From CAYUZU01 sp964448675 (lineage in GTDB: Bacteria; Planctomycetota; Phycisphaerae; UBA1845; Fen-1342), in contig CAYUZU010000007.1 of assembly GCA_964448675.1 (NCBI GenBank), positions 156,538-220,537 of the forward strand: a stretch of DNA of 64,000 nucleotides, in the 5' to 3' direction. Position numbers and translations under genes: made by a program. Of the stretch, positions 50,408 to 60,474 are shown piece after piece (the stretch's first letter is position 1; every line of letters begins with the position of its first letter). The notes below the pieces were generated by a model. That model was given only the letters and a program-made list of their open reading frames with translations, made no database searches and was not told the origin of the DNA.

Positions 50408-51682
50408 ATGCGCGTCTTGATGGTCACGCCACGCTTTCCGTACCCGCCGGACCGCGGCGACAGCGTGCGCCCCTGGCACATTCTGCAGCGCCTGGCCCCG
50501 GGGCACGAAATCTGGCTGGCCAGCAGTGACACGCGCGACGTGTCCGTGGCCGAGCTTGACCACGTGCGGCAGTACTGCCGCCGCGCGGAGGTCTTCGTGC
50601 GTTCGAGCCGGGCGCGGCTGGTTCGCGGGGCCATGGGGTTGCTGGCCGGTCACAGCCTGACCGAGCGCTACTACCATGACCCGCGGCTGCTCGCCTGTGT
50701 CCGGGCCTGGTCGGCAGAGGCCGCGTTCGACGCGGTGTATACCTACTCGTCAGCCGTGGCGCCGGTCGGGGCGGCGGCGCGTGCCACACGTCGCGTGCTG
50801 GACATGTGCGACGTCGACAGCGTCAAGTGGGAAACCTACGCCCGCCGCAGTCTGCCGCCGCTGTCCTGGCTGTACCGTACGGAGGCGTTGCGCGTCGCGC
50901 GGCTCGAGGCGCGCTGTGCCGGGCAATACGACGTCTCGCTGTTCGTCAACGAGCGCGAACGGCGCAAGTTCGCCCAGCGCGTACCGCACGCTCGCAGCGC
51001 CACCCTGTTGACCGCAGTGGACGTGGCCGCGTGCCCGACACTCGATCAGAAGCCGTTGCCGGCCGACCCGGTCGTCGGCATGGTCGGGTCGATGTTCTAT
51101 CCACCGAACGTACGGGCGGTGAACTGGTTCGGCCGCTACGTCTGGCCCCAGGTGCAACGTGCGATGCCCACCGCCCAGTGGTGGATTGTCGGCAATCGGC
51201 CCACGCGTGAGGTGCAGCGCTGGGGGCAGCTGCCGAACGTGACCGTCACCGGGTTCGTCCCGGAGATTCAGCCGTACTTCGAGGCGATTCGCGTCTTCGT
51301 CAACCCGGTGGACGGCGACCTGGGTGTGCAGACCAAGCTCATCATGGCCATGGCGGCGTCGCGGCCGGCGGTGGTGACGCCCGACACGGCGGCGGGGATG
51401 GACTACGACGACCCGCCCCCGTTCTACATCGCGGGCTCGCCCGAGGGCTTCGCCGACAGTGTCGTTCGCCTGCTGCGGGACGATGCGCAGGCCCGCGCCC
51501 TGGGGCAGCGGGCCCGGGCGACGGCGGAGAAGCACTACAACACGGCGCACCTGGCGGCCGGGATCGGACGCTGGCTCTTCGCGGGGTCCGGCGGCGACGG
51601 CTCGTGCCCGCCACAAAGCAAGCCGCACGACGGTCGGGGTGGCGCACTGCTGGTGAGGGGAGAGGAGGAAGTCCGCGTATGA
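50408..51682 (+). CDS. Glycosyltransferase of PEP-CTERM/EPS locus (family 4 type)
   Basis: The 424-residue GT-B glycosyltransferase starts MRVLMVTPRFPYPPDRGDS, with DMCDVDSVKWETYA and a C-terminal nucleotide-sugar site (FVPEIQPYFEAIRVFVNPV then VQTKLIMAMAASRPAVVTPD). The opening and the DVDSVKW motif match the sugar transferases found beside exosortase systems. It likely adds a sugar to the lipid-linked repeat unit. The C-terminal 25 residues are polar and look like a tail. Its stop overlaps the next ATG (ATGA), and GGAGG lies before it. Confidence 0.88.
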   Translation: MRVLMVTPRFPYPPDRGDSVRPWHILQRLAPGHEIWLASSDTRDVSVAELDHVRQYCRRAEVFVRSSRARLVRGAMGLLAGHSLTERYYHDPRLLACVRAWSAEAAFDAVYTYSSAVAPVGAAARATRRVLDMCDVDSVKWETYARRSLPPLSWLYRTEALRVARLEARCAGQYDVSLFVNERERRKFAQRVPHARSATLLTAVDVAACPTLDQKPLPADPVVGMVGSMFYPPNVRAVNWFGRYVWPQVQRAMPTAQWWIVGNRPTREVQRWGQLPNVTVTGFVPEIQPYFEAIRVFVNPVDGDLGVQTKLIMAMAASRPAVVTPDTAAGMDYDDPPPFYIAGSPEGFADSVVRLLRDDAQARALGQRARATAEKHYNTAHLAAGIGRWLFAGSGGDGSCPPQSKPHDGRGGALLVRGEEEVRV

Positions 51683-52920
51683 TCCGTGGCCGCAATATCG
51701 TCTGTGTGGCGAGCAGTTGGTTTGATCACCCGACCAGCAAGCACCACGTGATGCGCCTGCTCTCCGAGCAGAACAACGTGTTGTGGGTGAACTTCCACGC
51801 GTCGCGCCGTCCGCAGCTCACCGCCAGCGACACACGGCTGGTCTTTGCGCGACTGGCCCGCGCCTGGAGCGGCCCGCAGCGCGTTGCTCCGAACATCGAC
51901 GTGCTGTCACCGCTGCTGATCCCGATGCCCGAGTCGCCGCTGGTGCGCCGCCTCAATGCGATTGCGCTCAGCCGGCAGATCCGGGCCGCACTGCGGCGTT
52001 TCCCGACGCGGCCGGTACAACTCTGGCTGTTCACCCCCGACGTGCCCGAAGTCATTCGCCCGCTGCGGCCCGAGCGCATCGTGTACTACTGCGTCGACGA
52101 CTTCGCGGCGTTCGACGGCTACAACACCGCCCTGATGGAGCGGCTCGAGCGCCAGACCATGGCGGCCAGCGACGCTGTCATCACCACGTCCGACGAGCTC
52201 TATCGCCCCCGCCGCGCCCAGCACGCCAACGTCCACTTCGTGCCGCACGGCGTGGACTATGAGCACTTTGCCAGCACGCAGCACGACCCGCAGGTCACCG
52301 TCGCCGCCGAGTTGCAGCACATCCCGCGGCCGATCTTCGGCTACATGGGGCTCATCAGCGACTATGTCGACCTGGACCTGATCGCCGCCGCGGCCCGCGC
52401 GCGACCCGCGTGGTCATTCGTACTGCTGGGGGACGCTCGTTGCTCGCTCGAGGCGGTGGCGAACCTGCCGAACGTGCATTGCCTCGGCGGGCGACCGTAT
52501 GAGGATCTGCCGGGTTACTGCCGTGGCTTCGACGTCGGCTTGATCGCGTTCCGCATGAATCGGCTGACGCGGGCCGTCAACCCGATCAAGCTGCGCGAGT
52601 ACCTCGCGGCCGGGTTGCCGGTGATTTCGTCGCCGATGCGCGAGGTGCTGCCCTATGCACCAGCCGTGCAGACGGCCGAGACCCTGGACGAGTTCCTGGC
52701 GGCGGGCGAGCAGGCGCTGGCGCTGGCGCAGGCCGGCGCGGCGGCAACGCGGCAGGCGCTCGTGCAACAGGAGGGGTGGCGTGCCCGCGTGGAGTTGCTG
52801 TCGCGCATCGTAAGCGGCGAAACCGAGCAGACGCCCGCCGCGGCCGCCAACCGCGAGCAGTCAATGTGCGCGGGTGACGTGGCCGCCAGCGAACTGGTCG
52901 AAAGCGGCGGCACGCGGTGA
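51679..52920 (+). CDS. Second glycosyltransferase of EPS locus
   Basis: In this 413-residue GT-B protein, the N-terminal half has NIVCVASSWFDHPTSKHHV and the UDP-sugar half has FGYMGLISDYVDLDLIAAAA, FVLLGDARC, and VNPIKLREYLAAGLPVIS, a typical GT4 donor motif. It is the last gene of the operon. Glu and Lys residues of the E-x7-E type are only partly recognisable, so the specific sugar is unknown. The ATG at 51679 sits 7 bases after GGAGGAAG and overlaps the previous stop; an in-frame start at 51604 is less likely. The last 35 residues are low-complexity. Confidence 0.85.
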   Translation: MIRGRNIVCVASSWFDHPTSKHHVMRLLSEQNNVLWVNFHASRRPQLTASDTRLVFARLARAWSGPQRVAPNIDVLSPLLIPMPESPLVRRLNAIALSRQIRAALRRFPTRPVQLWLFTPDVPEVIRPLRPERIVYYCVDDFAAFDGYNTALMERLERQTMAASDAVITTSDELYRPRRAQHANVHFVPHGVDYEHFASTQHDPQVTVAAELQHIPRPIFGYMGLISDYVDLDLIAAAARARPAWSFVLLGDARCSLEAVANLPNVHCLGGRPYEDLPGYCRGFDVGLIAFRMNRLTRAVNPIKLREYLAAGLPVISSPMREVLPYAPAVQTAETLDEFLAAGEQALALAQAGAAATRQALVQQEGWRARVELLSRIVSGETEQTPAAAANREQSMCAGDVAASELVESGGTR

Positions 52921-52998
52921 GGCCGCCGCGCGGTGATCAGTGACCAGTGAAGACGGCGCCGGATCGTCACGGCGTATCACCTTTGCCCCGTCCCCGGG

Positions 52999-53628
52999 TC
53001 ACCCCGCGGGCGCGGCACCACCGGCCAGGCCGCCGCCCAGCAGCAGCACCGCGAACATCACGACCCACGCCACGTCCACGAAGTGCCAGTACAGCGCACA
53101 GAAGCGCAGCCCGTTGTGCTGCTGCGGTGTGTAGCGGCCGCGAAACGAGCGCCAGGTGACGATCCCCAGCGGCACCAGCCCACCCAGAATGTGCAGCCCG
53201 TGCAGCCCGGTGAAGAGGTAGAACAGCACACTGAACATGTTCAGCGCCGGGGGCATGTTGGCGGCGTACGCCAGCCCCCAGTTCATGATCTGGCTCGCCA
53301 GAAACGCGCCGCCGAGCAGCAGCGTTGCCAGCACGAACCAGCGAGCCGGCTTGATCCGGTTTCGCCGCACCGCCCGCACCGCGGCGTGCATTGTCCCGCT
53401 ACTCGCGACGATGAGCCCCGTGCTGAGCCACAGGCCGACCGGCAGCGGGGGGGTGCCCGGCGGTGGCCACGCCGCTGCTTCCGCCTGCATCACGAAGAAT
53501 GCGACGATGATCGCCGCCAGCCCCATGCCCAGGGACGCCAGCAGCAAGACCATCAGCAGCAGGCCCGCGTCGCCGCCGGTCGCGGCGGGTTCGGGAGGAG
53601 GCTCGGGTGGTGTGGCGGGTGATGACAC
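52999..53628 (-). CDS. Cytochrome c oxidase subunit III-like protein (second copy)
   Basis: The 209-residue membrane protein has five predicted spans. NMFSVLFYLFTGLHGLHILGG and RFCALYWHFVDVAWVVMFAVLL are the subunit III signatures of heme-copper oxidases. It is the last gene of the respiratory operon and a second subunit III besides that at 54135. The N-terminus is Pro/Ala-rich and the start is GTG at 53628, the only in-frame start that keeps the first span. Its role may be to complete the oxidase or to serve a related one. Confidence 0.85.
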   Translation of the reverse strand: MSSPATPPEPPPEPAATGGDAGLLLMVLLLASLGMGLAAIIVAFFVMQAEAAAWPPPGTPPLPVGLWLSTGLIVASSGTMHAAVRAVRRNRIKPARWFVLATLLLGGAFLASQIMNWGLAYAANMPPALNMFSVLFYLFTGLHGLHILGGLVPLGIVTWRSFRGRYTPQQHNGLRFCALYWHFVDVAWVVMFAVLLLGGGLAGGAAPAG

Positions 53629-53715
53629 GGTTCGTATCAGGCCGAGCAGTCTCGGTTTGGGTGCCGCGTGGTGGTCCGACCGGTGCAGCGCCGGCGTGGC
53701 TTGCCGGGCGTGTGG

Positions 53716-54105
53716 TTACGGGTTCTCGAAGGCCTCCGGGGCGTAGCGGACCGGGTCGCCGGCGCGCCAGGCCTCGACGTCGTGGTGGTGGTGCAGCGAA
53801 TCGAGCAGCGTGAGGCCGACGAACAGGCCCAGGAACAACAGCGAGACGATCAGGATGATGGCCACGATGGGCTTCTCATGGCGCAGGTGCATGAAGTACA
53901 GGCCCACCAGCACCCCCTTGATCGTCGCGATGGCCAGGGCCATCAGCAGATTACCTGCAGGACCGAGGTCGATGACCCACACGCTGACCACGGTGATGAA
54001 CGTCAGCACCAGCAGCGCCAGCAGCACGACCACCAGCAGCCACATGGGCACGATGTGTCCGACATGCTTGGTATGTTGGTCGGCTTGGGTGGTGGGTTCG
54101 GCCAT
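53716..54105 (-). CDS. Cytochrome c oxidase subunit IV
   Basis: The 129-residue protein has three spans. The family motif KGVLVGLYFMHLRHEKP is clear between spans two and three, and GPAGNLLMALAIATIK precedes it. Subunit IV stabilises bacterial caa3 or quinol oxidases. It lies between two subunit III genes, 30 bases after the first one. The C-terminus is a His-rich and acidic tail. Confidence 0.9.
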   Translation of the reverse strand: MAEPTTQADQHTKHVGHIVPMWLLVVVLLALLVLTFITVVSVWVIDLGPAGNLLMALAIATIKGVLVGLYFMHLRHEKPIVAIILIVSLLFLGLFVGLTLLDSLHHHHDVEAWRAGDPVRYAPEAFENP

Positions 54106-54134
54106 GGTGTCCTCGGTCTGGGGTGGTGGCGACG

Positions 54135-55040
54135 TCAGTGAATCAGGTACAGCAGCGGGAACAGGTAGATCCAGATCAGGTCGACCAGGTGCCAGTACAG
54201 CCCGCCCAGGTGAACCGGGGTGTAATACGCGGCGCCGAAGTGGCCCTGGATGGCCCGCACCAGCAGCCAGGCGATCACCACAGCGCCGGCGATGACGTGC
54301 AGCCCGTGCAGCCCCGTCATCAGGAAGTAGATCGCAAAGAACGTGCGGACGTTGTGCACTTCTTCCGCGACGGTCAGCTCACGCGGGGCCGTGTCGGGCG
54401 CGACCAGGCCGCCCGGGGCCTCGCCACCGGGCCGATACGTGGGTGCCGCGCCACCGGCTGCCGCGTCGCTTGCATCGACGGTCGTGGGATCGGGGGCTGC
54501 CGCGGGTGCGGTCGTGGCGTCGTCCGTGGCCGCCTGTGTCTCGACCTGACCGTCGGCGGCGCCATCATCGCCGTGGTCTTCCCCGCCGTACGCGCCGTGG
54601 GCTTCGGGGTTGTAGCCGGTACCCCAGCGCAGGCCGTGCTCCCACTTGTGCTTGTATTCGATGTACTTGATGCCCATGAAGCCGAACGCGCCGAGCAGCG
54701 TCAGCACCAGCATCCACACGAGCATCCGTTGATGGCCCTTCTGGGCCGCCCACACGCCGGCGGCCATCGTGAAGCTGCTGCACAGCAGCACCGCCGTGTT
54801 GACGCTGCCCCAGAACACGCTGAGGTATTCGTGGTGATAGGCGTAGTAGAAGATCTCGGGATGCAGTGCCCGATACACGGCGTACGCGCAGAACAACCCG
54901 CCGAACAGCAGAATCTCGGTCGCGAGAAACAGCCACATGCCCTGCACCGCCGACTCGTACTGCTGCTCGGGCGTGTCGAAGTGGTGCGCCAGGCTCGGCG
55001 GGTGGCCGTGGTTGGCGTCGTTGTGATGCGCGTCGCTCAT
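54135..55040 (-). CDS. ctaE: Cytochrome c oxidase subunit III with long loop insertion
   Basis: The 301-residue protein has YESAVQGMWLFLATEILLFGG and GMWLF at the start, and FAIYFLMTGLHGLHVIAG with YWHLVDLIWIYLFPLLYL at the end, the subunit III hallmarks. An insertion of about 75 residues rich in Asp, Ala, Gly and Thr lies between spans at roughly 148-222, absent from standard proteins. Subunit III helps keep the oxidase active near the D-type proton path. It is 60 bases after ctaD. Confidence 0.9.
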   Translation of the reverse strand: MSDAHHNDANHGHPPSLAHHFDTPEQQYESAVQGMWLFLATEILLFGGLFCAYAVYRALHPEIFYYAYHHEYLSVFWGSVNTAVLLCSSFTMAAGVWAAQKGHQRMLVWMLVLTLLGAFGFMGIKYIEYKHKWEHGLRWGTGYNPEAHGAYGGEDHGDDGAADGQVETQAATDDATTAPAAAPDPTTVDASDAAAGGAAPTYRPGGEAPGGLVAPDTAPRELTVAEEVHNVRTFFAIYFLMTGLHGLHVIAGAVVIAWLLVRAIQGHFGAAYYTPVHLGGLYWHLVDLIWIYLFPLLYLIH

Positions 55041-55099
55041 GCCGGTGGCTCGCCTCTCGCGGCGGGACGCGGCCCGCCGTCAGGTTCGCAGAAACGGCC

Positions 55100-56830
<1,731 letters not shown>

Positions 56831-56848
56831 GACGTTATCCGTTCGGCC

Positions 56849-57946
56849 CTATGGCTCGTTTGGCTCGCCCGCGGGCGCGTTGGCATCCGCCGTCGGCGCG
56901 GTCGGCTCCGCGGCGGCGTTCGGGTCTGGTTCATCCGAGAGCACGTCGCTGCTGATGCCGCTGAGCTCCTTCATGTACGCGATGATCGCGGTGATCTCGC
57001 GGTCCTTGAGCAGCCCCTTGAAGGCCGACATGTTGTTGCCGTAGCCCTTCACGATCCGCCGCTGCGGGTACAGGATCGACTCGCGGATGTAATTCTCCTC
57101 GGCGACGAGTGTCGTGCCGTCGTCGAACTCGCGCTCGCGGCCGTAAATGTCCTTGAGGGTCGGTCCGATGTTGGCGCTGCCATCCACCGAGTGGCAGCCG
57201 GAGCACCAGCGCTGCACGAGGAGCTGGCCCACGTCGGCCATGCTCCTGGTCTGGAACGGGTCGGACGCTTCGCGCAGCCAGTTTTCCCACTCGGCCACCG
57301 TGTCGTGTACGACGACCCGCGCCAGCATGTCCGAATGCTGCGTACCGCAGTACTCGGCGCACAGCAACAGGTACTCGCCCGATTCGGTCGCCTCGAACCA
57401 GGCCCGGTTGTAGCGGCCCGGGACGGCGTCCTTCTTGAGCCGGAACGCCGGGATGTACAGGCTGTGAATGACGTCGTTGGACTCGAGGATCAGGCGGATC
57501 GGCGTGTTGGCGGGCACGTGCAGCTCGCCATCCACGTGACCGGTGGGGTAGGTGAAGAACCAGTTCCACTTCTTGCCGACGACGTTGATGTCGATGGCAC
57601 CTTCGGGCGGGATCACGATGTCCATGAAGCTGCGAAAGCCCATGTAGAACATGATCACGACCAGGATCAGCGGGATGCCCGTCCAGGTGAGTTCCAGCGC
57701 GGTGTGCGACCGCACGCGGCTGCGCGCCTTCTCGCCCTCGACCCGGCGCCGATAGCGCCAGACGAAGTAGATCATCAGCACGACGATCAGGATGAAGAAG
57801 AACGCCGAGACGGTGTAGATGAAGTTGAAGACCGTGTCGACCTGCGGCGCGCCGGTGGACATCTGCGGGGGCAGGAACCACGAGCCCTCGCGCGGTGCGA
57901 TCGCGGGCAGGGTGGTCGGTGCCTGGGCCAGAATGCCGTCGAACAT
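56849..57946 (-). CDS. ctaC: Cytochrome c oxidase subunit II with cytochrome c domain (caa3 type)
   Basis: The 365-residue protein has two spans, at about 43-64 and 90-106, then a CuA domain with His161 and C196-A-E-Y-C200-G-T-Q-H204-S-D-M207. A fused cytochrome c follows, with C248-S-G-C251-H252 and a Met near NNMSAFKGL. This is the caa3 arrangement, where electrons pass from ACIII or a soluble cytochrome c to the fused heme and then CuA. A Pro/Ala-rich tail ends the protein. The ATG at 57946 was chosen over an in-frame start at 58000 that would cross the Sco1 stop. Confidence 0.94.
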   Translation of the reverse strand: MFDGILAQAPTTLPAIAPREGSWFLPPQMSTGAPQVDTVFNFIYTVSAFFFILIVVLMIYFVWRYRRRVEGEKARSRVRSHTALELTWTGIPLILVVIMFYMGFRSFMDIVIPPEGAIDINVVGKKWNWFFTYPTGHVDGELHVPANTPIRLILESNDVIHSLYIPAFRLKKDAVPGRYNRAWFEATESGEYLLLCAEYCGTQHSDMLARVVVHDTVAEWENWLREASDPFQTRSMADVGQLLVQRWCSGCHSVDGSANIGPTLKDIYGREREFDDGTTLVAEENYIRESILYPQRRIVKGYGNNMSAFKGLLKDREITAIIAYMKELSGISSDVLSDEPDPNAAAEPTAPTADANAPAGEPNEP

Positions 57947-57951
57947 GCTGT

Positions 57952-58836
57952 TTATGACGTCGCCTCCGCCAGCTTGCCGCGGCGCCGCTCGCGCCGCCAC
58001 AGGATCAGCAGCACGGTCCCCAGTACGAGCGCGGTCAGCACGGCGCCGCCGCGAACGATATTGAACGCACTCAGCGAGTATCCCTCACCATCAAAGTGAT
58101 AACAATACAGCAGCACCTGATCAAACGGCGAGCCGATTTTGCCCTCCGACGCCTCGACCAGCGACAGCCGCAGCGTCCGTGGCTCATAGACGATGTTGCC
58201 CAGGTAGCGCGAGATGCGCCCGTTGGGGGTGTTGATGATCAGCACCGCCGTGTGGGCCCATTCGTTGGTCTTCGGGTCGTACTTGACGCGGACGCCGGTG
58301 GTCTCCAGCAGCTTGTCGATGCTCGCCTTGGAGCCGGTGAGGAAGTGCCAGCCGCTGGCGGCTTCGGGCCGGCCGTAGTGCTCGAGGTACGTGCGGCGTT
58401 TGATCGTCGCGAGGCGGTAATCCTCCAACGGGTCGAAGCTGACCGTGACGATCTCGAATTGCTTGCCGGGCACCCATTCCATGTCCTTCATGGCGTCGAC
58501 CAGCGCGTTGAGCTGCAGGCTGCAGAGCTGCTGGCAACGGTAGTAGTTCAGCGTCAGAATCACCGGCCGCTCGCCATCGAAGTACTTGCCCAGCGTGACG
58601 TCCTGGCCGCTGTGGTCGGTGAACGGCAGGTCGAGCGGCAGCTGCGTGTCGAGGTGCTCATCGACGCCGACGTTCTCGAACGCCTCGGGCATGGCCTCGG
58701 TGCGGTCCAGGACGTCGGCCCCCGGTACCTCGATCGGCTGCGTGGTCGGGTCGGATTGCCCCCAGGCGAGGGTGCCCAGCAGCAGTAGCAGTGCGGCCCC
58801 CGCGACGATGCGTGCAGTCGTGGTTCGGACAGTCAT
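57952..58836 (-). CDS. Sco1/SenC copper chaperone
   Basis: Sco1 delivers copper to the CuA site or keeps its cysteines reduced. The 294-residue protein has a signal segment (residues 10-25), the copper-binding CQQLC motif, and the distal His in NEWAHTAVLI. A second hydrophobic span at about 265-283 (GGAVLTALVLGTVLLILW) anchors the C-terminus, an addition to the usual thioredoxin fold. It lies between ctaC and the small gene at 58839. The start may also be the GTG at 58842, which overlaps the upstream stop (GTGA). Confidence 0.9.
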   Translation of the reverse strand: MTVRTTTARIVAGAALLLLLGTLAWGQSDPTTQPIEVPGADVLDRTEAMPEAFENVGVDEHLDTQLPLDLPFTDHSGQDVTLGKYFDGERPVILTLNYYRCQQLCSLQLNALVDAMKDMEWVPGKQFEIVTVSFDPLEDYRLATIKRRTYLEHYGRPEAASGWHFLTGSKASIDKLLETTGVRVKYDPKTNEWAHTAVLIINTPNGRISRYLGNIVYEPRTLRLSLVEASEGKIGSPFDQVLLYCYHFDGEGYSLSAFNIVRGGAVLTALVLGTVLLILWRRERRRGKLAEATS

Positions 58837-58838
58837 GC

Positions 58839-59213
58839 TCACGGTGTGCTCGGTGACTCCTGCGTCGCGGACGCGTCTTCGGCTTGCGACCTGATGTTAG
58901 TCGGGGCGTCGCCCGATTTCACCTGCGCGACGTACAGATCAATCGCTTCGTCGATCGGAATCGCGATGCGCGTCTTCTCCTGGTCCACGTACGCCCGGCG
59001 GTTGATTTGAGCGAGTTGCTTGCTTTGCAGGTCCGACAACTCGGCCGACTTGCCGGCGTAGACCTTGCGTTGCAGCTCGATGTACTCGACGTTCTGGAAC
59101 AGCACGACCGCAAAGACCACGATCGCCAGCATCAGGATCACGCCGACCAGGCTGACCACCACGGTCATCGGGGCGTGCGGATCATCGGTATCGGACTGGT
59201 GGTGCGATTGCAT
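58839..59213 (-). CDS. Small single-span protein of the respiratory operon
   Basis: The 124-residue protein has a short His/Asp-rich start, one membrane span at about 18-40 (VVVSLVGVILMLAIVVFAVV) and a helical polar tail of 80 residues with RAYVDQEKTRIAIPIDEAID. That last block resembles a conserved motif in small proteins next to ACIII genes, but no role is known to me. It lies 2 bases after actF, so it is certainly in the operon. Confidence 0.7.
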   Translation of the reverse strand: MQSHHQSDTDDPHAPMTVVVSLVGVILMLAIVVFAVVLFQNVEYIELQRKVYAGKSAELSDLQSKQLAQINRRAYVDQEKTRIAIPIDEAIDLYVAQVKSGDAPTNIRSQAEDASATQESPSTP

Positions 59214-59215
59214 GA

Positions 59216-60451
59216 TCAGATGTTCTCAAATGCCAGCGACTCGCGCAGCCGGGGGTCACGCTCCGGCAGCAGGCTCGCCCGGCCCATGTTCCGCAGGATG
59301 GCGAACGCCAGCAACCCACCCAGGCCCACCAGCAGGGCGAAATCCGTCACGTGCAGGGGGGCCCCGCCGTGGCCGTGGCCGGGCGGGTGCGGGATCACGA
59401 TGTAGTACAGGTCGAGCCAGTGGACGACCAGCAGCCAGACCGCCGCGAAGGTGAGCGGCGCCTTGTGGCGCTTGGGATGGCGCGAAATGAGCGCCAGGAA
59501 CGGGGCGAAGAAGTGCCCGACCAGCAGCGCGACACTGACGCCGACCCACCAGGCGCTGTCCTGCCGCACGCGGTACCAGGCGGTTTCTTCGGGGATGTTG
59601 GCGTACCAGATCAGGACGTACTGCGAAAACGCGATATACGCCCAGAATACGACAAAAGCGAAGGCCAGCTTGCCGACGTCGTGGAAGTGCTCGATCGTGA
59701 CCGAGCGTGTCAGTCGCCCGGAGGCCTGCACCAGGTAGATCATGATTGCCAGCAATGCGAAAAAGCCCACCACGCCGCCGGAAAAGTAGTAAACGCCCCA
59801 GATGGTGCTGTACCAATGCGGATTGAGCGACATGAGCGTATCGACCGAAAAGAACGTCACCGTCAGGGCGTACAACAGCATGCCCGGGGCGCTCCACCAC
59901 TGCATGCGCTCGGTGTGGCGTACGTCGCCGTCGGCGTCCTGGGCGATGGATTCCCGCACGAAGAAACGCGCCAGCAGGAGCCAGATCACGAAGTAAATCG
60001 CGCAGCGCACAATGAAGAACGGCATGTTCAGATACGGCTGCTTGTGGGCCAGCAGACCGGACGCGTCATGCTCGACGTAATGCGGGTCGGCCCACTCGTA
60101 CACGCCGCCCATCCCCGCCACCACGGGGATCAGCAGCGGCAGGAACGCGACGGCCATCAGCGGCATGGCGCCGGCGACATTCTCGGCCAGCCGGCGCACC
60201 GCCACGCTCCAGCCGGCGCGAGTCAGGTGCTGCAGCATCACGAAGAACAAGGCGGCCAGTACCATGCTCATGACGTAGGCGTAGTTGAGCAGATATGAAC
60301 GGAAGAAGACGCTCCAGTCCTGCTGGATGAAGCCGAACACGACCGCCACCACCAGCCCAGCAACGCCCACCCCACCCGCGATGCGCGCGGCGCGCGGGGC
60401 GGCATCGTCGAGGTGACGCGATTCGGTGCTGTGGTCGCTGGCTGCGTGCAT
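59216..60451 (-). CDS. actF: Alternative complex III subunit ActF
   Basis: The 411-residue protein has ten predicted spans. It has SYLLNYAYVMSMVLAALFF, GGVYEWADPHYVEHD, and FAFVVFWAYIAFSQYVLIWYA (in parts) with NIPEETAWYRVR, which is the ActF pattern. ActF and ActC form the membrane quinol-oxidising part of alternative complex III, an unrelated replacement for bc1. It follows the ActDE fusion by 24 bases on the same strand. Confidence 0.9.
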   Translation of the reverse strand: MHAASDHSTESRHLDDAAPRAARIAGGVGVAGLVVAVVFGFIQQDWSVFFRSYLLNYAYVMSMVLAALFFVMLQHLTRAGWSVAVRRLAENVAGAMPLMAVAFLPLLIPVVAGMGGVYEWADPHYVEHDASGLLAHKQPYLNMPFFIVRCAIYFVIWLLLARFFVRESIAQDADGDVRHTERMQWWSAPGMLLYALTVTFFSVDTLMSLNPHWYSTIWGVYYFSGGVVGFFALLAIMIYLVQASGRLTRSVTIEHFHDVGKLAFAFVVFWAYIAFSQYVLIWYANIPEETAWYRVRQDSAWWVGVSVALLVGHFFAPFLALISRHPKRHKAPLTFAAVWLLVVHWLDLYYIVIPHPPGHGHGGAPLHVTDFALLVGLGGLLAFAILRNMGRASLLPERDPRLRESLAFENI

Positions 60452-60474
60452 GGGTTTCTGCTCTCTCCTGGCGG

